From Aristaeella lactis (GTDB taxonomy: Bacteria; Bacillota; Clostridia; Christensenellales; Aristaeellaceae): a DNA stretch of 64,000 nt. The stretch spans positions 1,984,001 to 2,048,000 of the forward strand of contig NZ_CP069421.1 in assembly GCF_018118585.1 (NCBI RefSeq). The letters run 5' to 3'. Within the stretch, counting starts at the first letter, position 1, and every line of letters begins with the position of its first letter. Shown in pieces: positions 25,123 to 33,208 of the stretch. The position numbers and the translations under genes were made by a program. Below the pieces are notes generated by a model, which searched no databases, was not told the DNA's origin, and saw only the letters and a list, made by a program, of their open reading frames with translations.

Positions 25123-25839
25123 TCAGGCCGCGTTTTCGCTCTCTTCTTCCGCCAGGTTTTCTTCGCAATACAGGGTGATCACTTTGTTGATCAGCTCCGC
25201 GTCCGCATCCACCGGGAAGCCGGCAGCCAGCCAGTAGGCGTAGGGGCCTTCCATGATTTTCGCCAGGTCATCAACGTTGCTGCCGTAGCGGAACTCAAGA
25301 TGATAGGTGGTGGCAGGAGTATCGGGCATCATGTAGAAGTATTTGAATTCGCCCGCGTCCTCATCCGCAGTCTCGAACAGATAGCCTTCCATCGCACCGG
25401 ACAGGGACAGCTTGCTGACGTAGGCGTATTCATGGCTGAACACAGTCTTGCCGCTCTCGTCCGCGCCGCTGATGGTCTTGCCGTCAAAGGTGATTGTAGC
25501 CACACCGTTGATGAATCCGCAGGCAAACTGCGCGCCGTTGGAACCATCGCCGAAGGCATCAACGGCTTCCTGGCCATAGATCGTGCCGGCGCAGTAGGTC
25601 TTCATCATCCCGGCCATTTCGGCTCCGGCTTCTTCGCCCAGGGCCTTCACGCAGGAATCCAGCCAGATGGAATCATATTCAGCGGCAGTAATCACCGGGA
25701 ACAGGGGTTCGTAGGTACCCTTGATGTTCTCCAGCAGTTCCAGGGCTTCCGCGGAATCGTCCGCGGTTTCCGCCACGCCGAAGGCGGCGGTCATCATCAG
25801 CAGGCAAAGTGTCAGTACGAGGGAAATTGCTTTTTTCAT
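25123..25839 (-). CDS. Secreted ZinT/YodA-like metal-binding protein
   Basis: The protein has 238 aa with a Sec signal (MKKAISLVLTLCLLMMTAAFGVA). The body resembles ZinT/YodA and the C-terminal domain of AdcA: GTYEPLFPVITAAEYDSIWL near the start and TTYHLEFRYGSNVDDL with GPYAYWLAAG near the end. ZinT-type proteins capture Zn2+ or related metals outside the membrane and pass them to transporters. The His-rich N-terminus of classical ZinT is absent, and only one His is evident in the HLEFRYG region, so metal binding may differ. It is the third gene of a metal-box operon after DUF3793 and flavodoxin. Confidence 0.6.
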   Translation of the reverse strand: MKKAISLVLTLCLLMMTAAFGVAETADDSAEALELLENIKGTYEPLFPVITAAEYDSIWLDSCVKALGEEAGAEMAGMMKTYCAGTIYGQEAVDAFGDGSNGAQFACGFINGVATITFDGKTISGADESGKTVFSHEYAYVSKLSLSGAMEGYLFETADEDAGEFKYFYMMPDTPATTYHLEFRYGSNVDDLAKIMEGPYAYWLAAGFPVDADAELINKVITLYCEENLAEEESENAA

Positions 25840-25859
25840 TGTTTTTCTGTCCTTTCAAT

Positions 25860-26276
25860 TTATGCCAGTGCTTTACCAAGCTCCTTGCAGGCTGTCACAG
25901 CCGCGTCATCCGGAGCCTCATTCGCCATTACGCTGGTTACAGCCAGGGTAATGCCTTTGTCCGCGCAGCGGGCTTCCCAGGAGCGCATCCATTCACCGTC
26001 GCCCCAGCCGTAGGAGCCGAACAGTGCGACTTTCTTTCCGGCCAGTGCCGGCTCAATGCTTTCCAGCATCGGCAGGAATTCGCTGTCTTCCAGCTCTTCC
26101 GCACCCATAGCCGGGCATCCCAGTGCCGCCGCGTCGTAGGCGGAGATGTCGCTCACATCCGCGCAGGTCAGCAGATCCGCTTCCGCGCCGGCTTCCTTTG
26201 CGCCAGCCGCAACCGCTTCAGCCATGGCCTGCGTGTTGCCGGTGCCGCTCCAATAGATCACCGCGATTTTACTCAT
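25860..26276 (-). CDS. Flavodoxin
   Basis: The protein has 138 aa, a short-chain flavodoxin. The FMN phosphate loop is YWSGTGNTQAMAEAV, and the second FMN loop carries ALFGSYGWGDGEWM. It shuttles low-potential electrons and commonly replaces ferredoxin when iron is scarce. It overlaps DUF3793 by 4 bp. Control by the two metal boxes upstream (26886-26901 and 26963-26978) fits that iron-sparing role. Confidence 0.95.
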   Translation of the reverse strand: MSKIAVIYWSGTGNTQAMAEAVAAGAKEAGAEADLLTCADVSDISAYDAAALGCPAMGAEELEDSEFLPMLESIEPALAGKKVALFGSYGWGDGEWMRSWEARCADKGITLAVTSVMANEAPDDAAVTACKELGKALA

Positions 26277-26878
26277 GCAGTTTCCTTCCTTTCCAGCCTT
26301 TCGGCTTCACTGTATGAAAACTGTCCCGGCTGGATTGCCAGCCTCGACAGGTCCCATCCTTCCTTTTTGCGCTGCAGGTATGTCTTTGTGCAGTGCCTGC
26401 ACCGGGCGAAAATCCGCTGTGCCTGGACCTCATCGCTTTCATAAACCTTCCAGAGGCCGGTACACTTGCATTCTCCCTGCCGGATAAATCCCCGCACGTC
26501 TACAGCGGGATAGCCCAGGAACAACCCGATTTCGTGCGGAAAAGTATCATATTCCTTCAGCCGCCGGATCAGCCAGCCGATGCAGGCCCCGGGCTTTTCT
26601 CCCGGATAACCTGCTTCCCGCAGGATATCCAGGGCCACCGGATCCCGCAGGTCCTGTTCCAGCATAAGGGGACGGTAAAGATAAACCAGTGCTTTTCCGT
26701 CCTTGTATCGCAGGGGAAGCACGCACACGCCCTTCTGCAGGAGGCATTTGTTCACCGCCCGCAGGCTCGCGTTCATCTCTTCCCTGCTGCTGAACGGGCA
26801 GTTGAAAAGACTGCCTGTTTTAATGGCAGCCAGCGTCGGGGCACCGTAGCGTATCAGGGTTTCGTCGGACATCGCCAT
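26273..26878 (-). CDS. DUF3793 family protein
   Basis: The protein has 201 aa, cytoplasmic. It shows the family pattern: YGAPTLAAIKTGSLFNC at the N-terminus, FPHEIGLFLGYPAVDVRGFI in the middle and CKCTGLWKVYES followed by CRHCTKTYLQ. The Cys-rich C-terminus could bind metal. Function is unknown. I infer from the context that it belongs to an iron-limitation response together with the overlapping flavodoxin gene. It starts after AAAGGAG, directly behind box 7. Confidence 0.8.
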   Translation of the reverse strand: MAMSDETLIRYGAPTLAAIKTGSLFNCPFSSREEMNASLRAVNKCLLQKGVCVLPLRYKDGKALVYLYRPLMLEQDLRDPVALDILREAGYPGEKPGACIGWLIRRLKEYDTFPHEIGLFLGYPAVDVRGFIRQGECKCTGLWKVYESDEVQAQRIFARCRHCTKTYLQRKKEGWDLSRLAIQPGQFSYSEAERLERKETA

Positions 26879-26885
26879 CTCCTTT

Positions 26886-26901
26886 GTTAGACTTATCTAA
26901 C
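26886..26901. promoter_or_regulatory. Metal-repressor box 7
   Basis: GTTAG-ACTTAT-CTAAC lies between the leader hairpin and the ribosome-binding site of the DUF3793 gene. Confidence 0.75.
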
Positions 26902-26917
26902 CTCAATTCATTAAAGT

Positions 26918-26955
26918 AGCTGCTCCCCGGCACATCCCAAAACCAGGGAGCAGCT
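26918..26955 (-). terminator. Leader hairpin between two metal boxes (possible terminator)
   Basis: The perfect 10-bp stem AGCTGCTCCC/GGGAGCAGCT with an 18-base loop is followed on the minus strand by ACTTTAAT. It could terminate read-through from the FTR1-P19 operon or attenuate the DUF3793 transcript; the T-run is weak. Confidence 0.5.
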
Positions 26956-26962
26956 TGAAGAG

Positions 26963-26978
26963 GTTAGTCATGTCTAAT
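26963..26978. promoter_or_regulatory. Metal-repressor box 8
   Basis: GTTAG-TCATGT-CTAAT begins two bases downstream of the TATTTT -10 of the DUF3793-flavodoxin operon. Confidence 0.82.
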
Positions 26979-26980
26979 AC

Positions 26981-27009
26981 AAAATAACAGAGAACATTCC
27001 TTCTGTCAA
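26981..27009 (-). promoter_or_regulatory. Promoter of the DUF3793-flavodoxin-ZinT operon
   Basis: On the minus strand TTGACA (27004-27009) and TATTTT (26981-26986) are separated by 17 bp. The geometry relative to the box is the same as at the ZIP promoter. Confidence 0.78.
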
Positions 27010-27041
27010 CAACTTTTTATGAAGCGTCAGAAACAGACAAA

Positions 27042-27749
27042 TCACTCGTCCGCTCCCGCTGTCTGCTGCATTTTGGAGTCGTCCCCGATGAAGCAGCCCG
27101 CGTCCATGCGGATCACATGATCCGCATAGTCCTCCACGTCATCTTCATGGCTGACGACCAGCACCGCTTTCCCTGCTTTTGCCGCCTGTTTCAGCGCGTT
27201 CAGCACAATCTCCGTATTCTCGTTGTCCAGGTCCCCGGTAGGTTCGTCCGCCAGGATCACGTCAGGATCAGTGGTCAGTGTCCGCGCGATGGCCATCCGG
27301 CGCAGTTCGCCCCCGGAAAGCTCTGCCGGCATCGCATCCCGCAGTTCGGCAATTCCCAGCGCTTCCATCCAGCACTCCGCCGTTTTCGTCCGGGGTGTAC
27401 CGGTATACAGCATACCCGGCAGCAGGATATTTTCATAAACCGTCAGCGTATCCACAGCGCTGCGTCCCTGGGGTATCACGCCGATTTTTTTATTGCGCAG
27501 CCGGGACAGTTCTTTGTCCTCCAGTGCGTACAGGTCCGTTTCCCCCAGGTACACCTTTCCCTCTGAGGGATTCAGCAGGCCCGCCAGCATGTGCAGCAGC
27601 GTGGTTTTACCCGATCCGCTCCTGCCCTTCAGCACGGTCATTTCTCCTCCCCGGAGAATCAGGGACACCGGGCGTACCGCCTCAAAAAAGTTTGCTTCTC
27701 CCCGTTTCCGGAAATACCGGCGGGAGATGTTTTCCGCTCTCAGTTCCAT
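27042..27749 (-). CDS. ABC transporter ATP-binding protein, last gene of the FTR1-P19 operon
   Basis: The protein has 235 aa: GRSGSGKTT Walker A, LSGGELRRM signature, VILADEPTGDLD Walker B, MacB/LolD class. The signature ELRRM departs slightly from the common EQQRV. It would drive the permease encoded 1 bp upstream. FTR1-P19 clusters of other bacteria, such as the Campylobacter jejuni cj1658-cj1663 group, also include MacB-type ABC components. This operon has two ATPases and three permeases. Confidence 0.9.
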   Translation of the reverse strand: MELRAENISRRYFRKRGEANFFEAVRPVSLILRGGEMTVLKGRSGSGKTTLLHMLAGLLNPSEGKVYLGETDLYALEDKELSRLRNKKIGVIPQGRSAVDTLTVYENILLPGMLYTGTPRTKTAECWMEALGIAELRDAMPAELSGGELRRMAIARTLTTDPDVILADEPTGDLDNENTEIVLNALKQAAKAGKAVLVVSHEDDVEDYADHVIRMDAGCFIGDDSKMQQTAGADE

Positions 27750-27750
27750 C

Positions 27751-28956
27751 TCAGGCGCCCTCCCTCAGCGTGCTGCCCGGATCCACCCGGCTCAGCTTTG
27801 AAGCTGTATGCAGGCTTGCCGCGCATCCGGCAGCCACCGTTACCGCGATCGCGAGCGCCGCACAGGCCGCCACCGTTCCCGCGCCCGGTGCCAGGTAGGG
27901 CAGCTTCAGGCTTGTTTCAATCAGGGTTGTGAAAGGGAAAACCGCCAGCGCCCCCAGCAGCACGCCGCAGACTGCCCCTGCCAGGCTGCACAGGGCTGTT
28001 TCTTTCAGAATCATGCCGGACAGCATGTTCCGGCTCATGCCCACCAGGCGGTATACCGCCAGCTCCCGTCGCCGCTCGTTCACCATCATGGCAAAAGCGA
28101 TAAACAGGATCACCAGCGCCAGGATCCATACCGCCGCGATCAGCACAGCCACTGTCCTGGACACGCCGCCCAGGCTGTCCGATACTTCCGTGAGCATGCC
28201 GGTGGTCCTGACGGCGGTCGCCTTCCGGATCTTTCCGTTCAGCCGGTTGTTGACCAGGCCGACATCCGCTCCGGGCAGGGTGCGGACATAAATAGCGGAA
28301 ACCACTTCCGCGTCGTTTCCGGTGTCAATTTTGTGGCTGATGCCTTTTTCCTCCGCCGCCCGCAGCAGCGCGTGCATGGTGTTCATGTTGCAGTACACCG
28401 CAGTATCCAGGCCCGTGCCCGTCGCCGCCAGCCGTGCGGCCACCAGGCACCGCTGGTCATAGATGCGGAAGATTTCCCCCACGTCCGTTGCCACCCGGCA
28501 GCCGACCACGATCTCCATGTCGCCCAGAGGCCTATTCAGGCTTTCGGCGATCCAGGGCTGCACCACAAAGTCGTTTTCCGGATCAAAGCCGATAATCTGC
28601 ACCTTCACGGAGCAGCAGTCCGCCTTCATCGAGGAAAGGAAAACCTGGGCGGACGCCTTCTGGACGCCCTCCGTTTCCCGTACCTTCTCCACCGCCGAAG
28701 CGTCCATGTAGAAGGTGCCGATGGTTCCCTGAAGCAGCATGTTCTTAAGGCTTGATTTGGATTCCGCTTCCGCGGGAACCACGATAATATCCGCGCCCAG
28801 GCGGTTCTCCATGCTGCTGAGTCCCCTGCGCAGGGAGGAAACTACCATCGTGCCGGCAAACAGCGACAGTGACAGGAAGGCCGTCAGCAGGATCAGGGCC
28901 GTTGTCCGTCCGGGCTTCCTGGTCAGGTTCCGGAACACCGGTGAAAAACGTTTCAT
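27751..28956 (-). CDS. FtsX/MacB-type permease of the FTR1-P19 operon (third permease)
   Basis: The protein has 401 aa. The ATG at 28956 overlaps the preceding stop (ATGA) and begins MKRFSPVFRNLTRKPGRT; longer upstream frames are ignored. One N-terminal helix (about 20-42) is followed by a 200-residue extracellular domain and three C-terminal helices, the standard MacB layout. It contains no FMN-binding motif, unlike the neighbour at 30227. It is paired with the ATPase at 27042-27749. Its role in iron uptake is inferred from the operon. Confidence 0.87.
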   Translation of the reverse strand: MKRFSPVFRNLTRKPGRTTALILLTAFLSLSLFAGTMVVSSLRRGLSSMENRLGADIIVVPAEAESKSSLKNMLLQGTIGTFYMDASAVEKVRETEGVQKASAQVFLSSMKADCCSVKVQIIGFDPENDFVVQPWIAESLNRPLGDMEIVVGCRVATDVGEIFRIYDQRCLVAARLAATGTGLDTAVYCNMNTMHALLRAAEEKGISHKIDTGNDAEVVSAIYVRTLPGADVGLVNNRLNGKIRKATAVRTTGMLTEVSDSLGGVSRTVAVLIAAVWILALVILFIAFAMMVNERRRELAVYRLVGMSRNMLSGMILKETALCSLAGAVCGVLLGALAVFPFTTLIETSLKLPYLAPGAGTVAACAALAIAVTVAAGCAASLHTASKLSRVDPGSTLREGA

Positions 28957-29348
28957 GCTTTCCTGCTCCGTTCTGTAATGATCCCGATCAGTGCCGATAC
29001 TGCCGCCGCTCCGGAAAGAATAATCATGGAGGGCTGCATTACCGCGCGGCAGTGCATTGTGTCCATTTTGCACAGGGGCATCAGCACGCCCGGCAGCAGG
29101 ATACCGATGACCGCGGCGCACAGGGCTGCCGCGAACAGCACCAGCCGGACGCCGCGTCTTTTCAGCAGCATAATCAGGATTGCGAGAACAGCTGTCACGC
29201 ATCCGTCGATCAGCAGGGCTCTTCCCGCGTCTGCGCAGGGGCCTTTGCTCCCGTCCTCATGGACGCAGGGGCCGAGCACTGTCACGGATCCCGTGGCTAT
29301 GATTGCGGCAAGCACCAGGAGCAGGATCGCAAAAAGATTCTTTTTCAT
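28953..29348 (-). CDS. DUF4418-like small membrane protein
   Basis: The protein has 131 aa with four membrane helices. Cysteines sit near the outer face: GPCVHEDGS, GPCADAG and CKMDTMHCRAVMQP. The GPC and MHC pattern fits the DUF4418 family. The function is unknown. Met/Cys/His-rich loops suggest metal or redox handling, but this is inference. It lies between ATPase 1 and permease 3 of the FTR1-P19 operon. Confidence 0.72.
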   Translation of the reverse strand: MKKNLFAILLLVLAAIIATGSVTVLGPCVHEDGSKGPCADAGRALLIDGCVTAVLAILIMLLKRRGVRLVLFAAALCAAVIGILLPGVLMPLCKMDTMHCRAVMQPSMIILSGAAAVSALIGIITERSRKA

Positions 29349-29391
29349 CTCTATACCTCTCGTTCATTTTTCAGCAGGGGCGTCCGCAGCC

Positions 29392-30099
29392 TCAGCTCCG
29401 GTGTTTTTGCGCCCATTCCTTCTGCTGCGCTTCAAAGTTTTCGTTGATGACCTCCCGCGCCACCTTGCCGTGCTCCAGCACAATGGTCCGCTGGGCTGCT
29501 TCCGCAACCTCCGGGTCATGTGTAACCACAATCAGGGTCGTTCCCTCCGCGTGCAGGCGGGCAAACAGGTCCAGCACGATGTTCTCATTGGCTTCATCCA
29601 GGTTTCCGGTAGGTTCGTCCGCCAGGATCAGCTCCGGATGGTTGATCAGCGCCCGTGCCACACACACGCGCTGCTGTTCGCCGCCGGACAGCTGGCTGGG
29701 CAGGTGGTGGGCCCGTTCCCGCAGGCCGACCCGGCCCAGGGCTTCCAGGGCTTCCTGTTCATCCGGCATGGAGTGGTAATACTGGCTGACCATCACGTTC
29801 TCCACGGCGGTCAGGTAGTTCACCATATGGAACTGCTGGAAGATCAGTCCGATTTTATCCCGCCGGATATCTGTCAGCTTCTTGCTGCTTTCCCGGGCAA
29901 TGTCCACCCCGTCCAGCAGCACCTCGCCCAGCGTCGGCTTATCCATACAGCCGATGATGTTCATCATCGTGCTCTTTCCGGAACCGGAAGGCCCCATGAT
30001 CGCAACCCATTCTCCCTTATCCACATGAATGCTTACATTATCCAGGGCCTTCAGGTCCCCGTAAATCTTGGAAATGTTTTTTAATTCCAGAAGACTCAT
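29392..30099 (-). CDS. ABC transporter ATP-binding protein of the FTR1-P19 operon (first ATPase)
   Basis: The protein has 235 aa. The start at 30099 is preferred to an ATG six bases upstream because of spacing from AAAGGAGA. Walker A is GPSGSGKST, the signature is LSGGEQQRV and Walker B is LILADEPTGNLD, MacB class. It follows two permease genes and an AT-rich repeat element, and corresponds in order to the ATPase of P19-FTR1 clusters elsewhere. Confidence 0.92.
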   Translation of the reverse strand: MSLLELKNISKIYGDLKALDNVSIHVDKGEWVAIMGPSGSGKSTMMNIIGCMDKPTLGEVLLDGVDIARESSKKLTDIRRDKIGLIFQQFHMVNYLTAVENVMVSQYYHSMPDEQEALEALGRVGLRERAHHLPSQLSGGEQQRVCVARALINHPELILADEPTGNLDEANENIVLDLFARLHAEGTTLIVVTHDPEVAEAAQRTIVLEHGKVAREVINENFEAQQKEWAQKHRS

Positions 30100-30114
30100 A
30101 ACCATTCTCCTTTG

Positions 30115-30241
30115 GTTAATTCAGAATGAAGAATTCAGAATTCAGAATTATTATTTTAACCGCCTGCTGATAAACAGGTCTGACCATTCATCATTGTGCA
30201 TTATGCATTGTACTGAAAGATGAATCTTATTCATCTTTCAG
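30115..30241. repeat. AT-rich intergenic repeat element with perfect hairpin
   Basis: AATTCAGAATTCAGAATT-type units (30121-30150) and GTGCATTATGCATT units (30195-30211) are followed by the perfect inverted repeat CTGAAAGATGAAT with a 3-base loop (30213-30241). The right arm contains the last four codons and part of the stop codon of the permease at 30227, so the left arm is a reversed copy of the gene end. Confidence 0.7.
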
Positions 30242-31687
30242 CACAATCGCCGGGTCAATGGCCACCGCGCGCTTGATCGGCTGCAGGCAGCTGAGGGCCG
30301 CCACCGCGATGGACACGATCACCGCCGCAGGCAGCAGCAGCGGCTGGAAGGTGATGGAGGAGCCGAACACGTTCACGCTCACCACCTGGGCAAACACGAA
30401 GCCCAGCAGGCCGCCCAGCAACCCGCCCAGCAGGCCCAGGAACACACCCTCACCCAGGAACTCTGCCCGGATGCTGCCATCGGAGGCGCCCAGCGCCTTC
30501 CGCAGGCCGATCTCACGACGCCTTTCGGACACAACCGCCATCATCGTGGTGGATACGCAGATCATGGTCAGCACCAATACCACTGCGGTCACCAGGAACA
30601 CCAGGCTCTGCAGCTTACCGAGCACCGCCGTTTCGGACCGCGTCACCCGCTTGACCAGCCGGGCTTTGACGCCCTCCGTCTCCGCGGAAATCTTTTCTGT
30701 ATAGGCTTCCAGCTCCTCCGCCGAAGCGCTCACGCTCAGTTCCGCCACGTCCACCTTGTCTTCGCCTGTCAGGTTTGCCATATCCTCCAGGCTCATAAAC
30801 ACGTAAGCTTCTTCTTCACCGCCCGTGGTCAGGATGCCGGACACCGTGCATTTCACCGTCCGTGCCGTTACACTGCTTTCCGCATTCCGGGCTGTGTTCA
30901 GGGCGTCCACCACCGCCGTGGAGGTCACCGTGGCACCGCTGAGCGCATCCACGTCCCCGCCCAGGTTCAGCGGCAGTGCCTTCCCGATAAACTGGGCATT
31001 GAAGGCTTCGTCCGTCTGTGCCAGCCCGCCGATCTCCGGCGTCTGGGTTCCCGCGTCAATGGTCAGGGAGGCAATCCGGGACTCATTGTCCAGCCGGGCG
31101 GTCACGTAGACCTTGCCGCCGCTCCAGCCCTCCGCACTTCCGGTCAGCACCGCGCCGGGTTTCCGGTCTTCGGCCGGATCGCCGGTCATTTCGCCGGCAG
31201 ACGGCTGCCAGGTCAGTTCCATGTCCGATCCGATCCGCGCGCCGATGGTTTCCGCAATCTCCTTGCCTACCAGCACCTCCCGGGTCTTTTCCGGATACCG
31301 GCCGTCCACGCTGAAGTAGGGGCTCGTTTTCGTAATCTGGCTGAAATCCGTACCTGCCGCTGTAAAGGACTGCTGGCGCGTGGTCATGTCCACCCGCACG
31401 TAGCGGTAAGGAGCCGCGCCAACCAGCTGTTCCGCGTCAATCTTTTCCAGGGCTCCGTCCAGCTGATCCTTCGTCATGCTCTTTCCCTCATCGGAAAGCA
31501 GCAGCATATTCGCGCCGAAGGAACGGAACTGGGCTCCCATCTGCCGGGGTACGTCCACATATATTGTCACCAGGCCTGCCAGGATTGTCGCGCCGATGCC
31601 GATGGACAGCAGCGCGATCAGCATCCGGCTGCGCCGCCGGAGCAGCGAGGCAGTGATCATTCTCAGGAACATTCTGCGTCTTGTCAT
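30227..31687 (-). CDS. MacB-type ABC permease with embedded FMN-binding domain
   Basis: About 486 aa from the ATG at 31687. A GTG at 31762 would add a basic 25-residue extension across a large inverted repeat, and the start is uncertain. One N-terminal helix, a long extracellular region and three C-terminal helices give the MacB layout. Within the extracellular part, about 180-270 residues in, lies an FMN-bind-like segment: GGKVYVTARLDNESRIASL, then FNAQFIGK and DALSGATVTSTAVVDAL. The DALSGAT motif matches covalent flavinylation sites, and a second such motif is in 2511-3620. It is the second permease of the FTR1-P19 operon. A flavin-linked ferric reduction role is inference. Confidence 0.85.
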   Translation of the reverse strand: MTRRRMFLRMITASLLRRRSRMLIALLSIGIGATILAGLVTIYVDVPRQMGAQFRSFGANMLLLSDEGKSMTKDQLDGALEKIDAEQLVGAAPYRYVRVDMTTRQQSFTAAGTDFSQITKTSPYFSVDGRYPEKTREVLVGKEIAETIGARIGSDMELTWQPSAGEMTGDPAEDRKPGAVLTGSAEGWSGGKVYVTARLDNESRIASLTIDAGTQTPEIGGLAQTDEAFNAQFIGKALPLNLGGDVDALSGATVTSTAVVDALNTARNAESSVTARTVKCTVSGILTTGGEEEAYVFMSLEDMANLTGEDKVDVAELSVSASAEELEAYTEKISAETEGVKARLVKRVTRSETAVLGKLQSLVFLVTAVVLVLTMICVSTTMMAVVSERRREIGLRKALGASDGSIRAEFLGEGVFLGLLGGLLGGLLGFVFAQVVSVNVFGSSITFQPLLLPAAVIVSIAVAALSCLQPIKRAVAIDPAIVLKDE

Positions 31688-31696
31688 TTCCCGCAA

Positions 31697-31805
31697 TCTC
31701 AATCGTCCCCGCGGGCCTCGCTTTCGCTTCAGCCCCCCGCTCGTTTCGATTGAGAAATTCACCTCTCTTTCGTCTGCGACGAATGCCCCACCGGGGCACC
31801 ATTCG
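31697..31805. repeat. Nested inverted repeats between two permease genes
   Basis: TCTCAATCG/CGATTGAGA arms (31697-31705 and 31747-31755) enclose GCGGG/CCCGC. Next to them are CGAATG/CATTCG (31780-31785 and 31800-31805) enclosing TGCCCC-ACC-GGGGCA. The region just upstream of the permease start is therefore strongly structured. Confidence 0.65.
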
Positions 31806-31807
31806 GA

Positions 31808-33106
31808 TCATTTCCCTCCATGAAGCACTTCGGCCGGTTTCAGCCTGAGCACCGTCCGGATTGCCGGCAGGCTGCCCGCCAGCGTCACCAGGGCAACCAG
31901 GCCCGCCACGATCGGAACCACCGCCGGTTTCATTTCCACCGCCGCGCCGAACACACTCCGGCCGATCAGCTGGGCAAATCCGAAGCCCATAAAGTATCCT
32001 GCCGCGCCGCCGATCAGCGCCGTGACCAGGATTTCCGTCATGATAACGCCCGTGATGGAATGATCCCGTGCGCCGATGGCCTTCAGCAGGCCGATTTCCT
32101 TCGCCCGTTCCATCACGCTGGCTGTCACCAGGTTGCTGATGCCCAGGGCGGAGCCGATCAGGCTCAGCGCTGTAATCAGGATCATCAGGAGCTGGGTTTT
32201 CTCCAGGATCGCGCCTTCGCCTTCCGCCACCTTGCGGACCGCGGCGGCCACGGATCCCGGAATAGCTTCCTGGATCTGGTAGCAGATCGCGCTCACATAG
32301 GCCGTGCAGTACCAGGTTTCATAATCCCGGCCGGAAAGTGCCGCCGGGTTCCGTGCCGCCCGGCGTGCCAGCTCGTTGTCCGGCGTGGTAATGGCGGAAA
32401 CCTCCACCGAGGCCACCTTGCCTGCCCGGTCAGTCAGTTCCTGCACCAGGGCCAGCGTGCCGAAAATCTGCTCGTCCTCGTCTCCGCCTGCGTCATAGAT
32501 GCCGGCAACGGTCACGGTCTTTTCACCCTTGCTGCCCCGCAGCGTTACAGTGTCTCCCGCTTTCCATCCCTGGGCCTGTGCCACTGTCATACCGGCCATG
32601 ATCTCCGCGTTGGCGTTTTCGTCCTTTTCATCCAGCCAGCGTCCGTCCGTCACGTCCCACCAGGAGCGCATGCCGACCACGCCGGCGTCCAGTTCCTCGC
32701 CTGTCGGGAGGGACAGATGGTGGTTGAACCAGCTTCCGTTCAGCTTCACCGCGCTGCCGTCCGGCAGTACGGCCTGGGTGTCCAGGAAGGGGGCGAAGTC
32801 CACAATGTTGAACGCCCAGAAGATCGTCTTGATCTTGCCCAGGTCCCCTTCGTTCAGCCAGGCTGTATTCAGCTCCTCGCCGCCTTCTCCCACGTCATAG
32901 ATGTCAGACAGCAGGGAGGAATCCTTCGGTTTCACCACGATATTGGCGCCGTAATTCTTCAGTTCCTGGTTAACCTTGTCTCCGACGTCCATCATCACGT
33001 TCAGCATGCCCGTGGCCAAGCTGGCCCCCAGCGCGATCGTGAACGCGATCAGCAGCATTTTCCCCTTCTGATGGAACAGGACGCCGCGAATCATCCGCAA
33101 CAGCAT
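31808..33106 (-). CDS. FtsX/MacB-type permease of the FTR1-P19 operon (first permease)
   Basis: The protein has 432 aa. The ATG at 33106 follows GGGAGG; an ATG 15 bases upstream lies inside that site. N-terminal helix, about 230-residue extracellular domain, three C-terminal helices near 290-420. It has no FMN-binding motif. It corresponds in position to Cj1661-type permeases of P19-FTR1 loci. Together with the next permease and the ATPase at 29392 it should form one ABC complex. Confidence 0.88.
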   Translation of the reverse strand: MLLRMIRGVLFHQKGKMLLIAFTIALGASLATGMLNVMMDVGDKVNQELKNYGANIVVKPKDSSLLSDIYDVGEGGEELNTAWLNEGDLGKIKTIFWAFNIVDFAPFLDTQAVLPDGSAVKLNGSWFNHHLSLPTGEELDAGVVGMRSWWDVTDGRWLDEKDENANAEIMAGMTVAQAQGWKAGDTVTLRGSKGEKTVTVAGIYDAGGDEDEQIFGTLALVQELTDRAGKVASVEVSAITTPDNELARRAARNPAALSGRDYETWYCTAYVSAICYQIQEAIPGSVAAAVRKVAEGEGAILEKTQLLMILITALSLIGSALGISNLVTASVMERAKEIGLLKAIGARDHSITGVIMTEILVTALIGGAAGYFMGFGFAQLIGRSVFGAAVEMKPAVVPIVAGLVALVTLAGSLPAIRTVLRLKPAEVLHGGK

Positions 33107-33119
33107 TTCTTTTCCTCCC

Positions 33120-33208
33120 ATTCCGGATTCACCCCAATGAATCCGGAATCAACCATTAATTGTGCATTGTGCATTGTTCAGATAATTCCGGTTCCGGAAT
33201 TATCTGAA
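33120..33208. repeat. Operon-internal repeat element with two inverted repeats
   Basis: ATTCCGGATTC/GAATCCGGAAT (33120-33130 and 33139-33149), GTGCATTGTGCATT units, and a perfect 15-bp hairpin TTCAGATAATTCCGG (33177-33208). The right arm covers the last codons and stop of the DUF2318 gene. Confidence 0.68.

Noticed and set aside
25123-25839. Generic lipoprotein without assignment
   Set aside because: The N-terminal signal has no lipobox Cys, and the FRYG and GPYAYWLAAG elements fit the ZinT/AdcA C-terminal domain better, although confidence is moderate.
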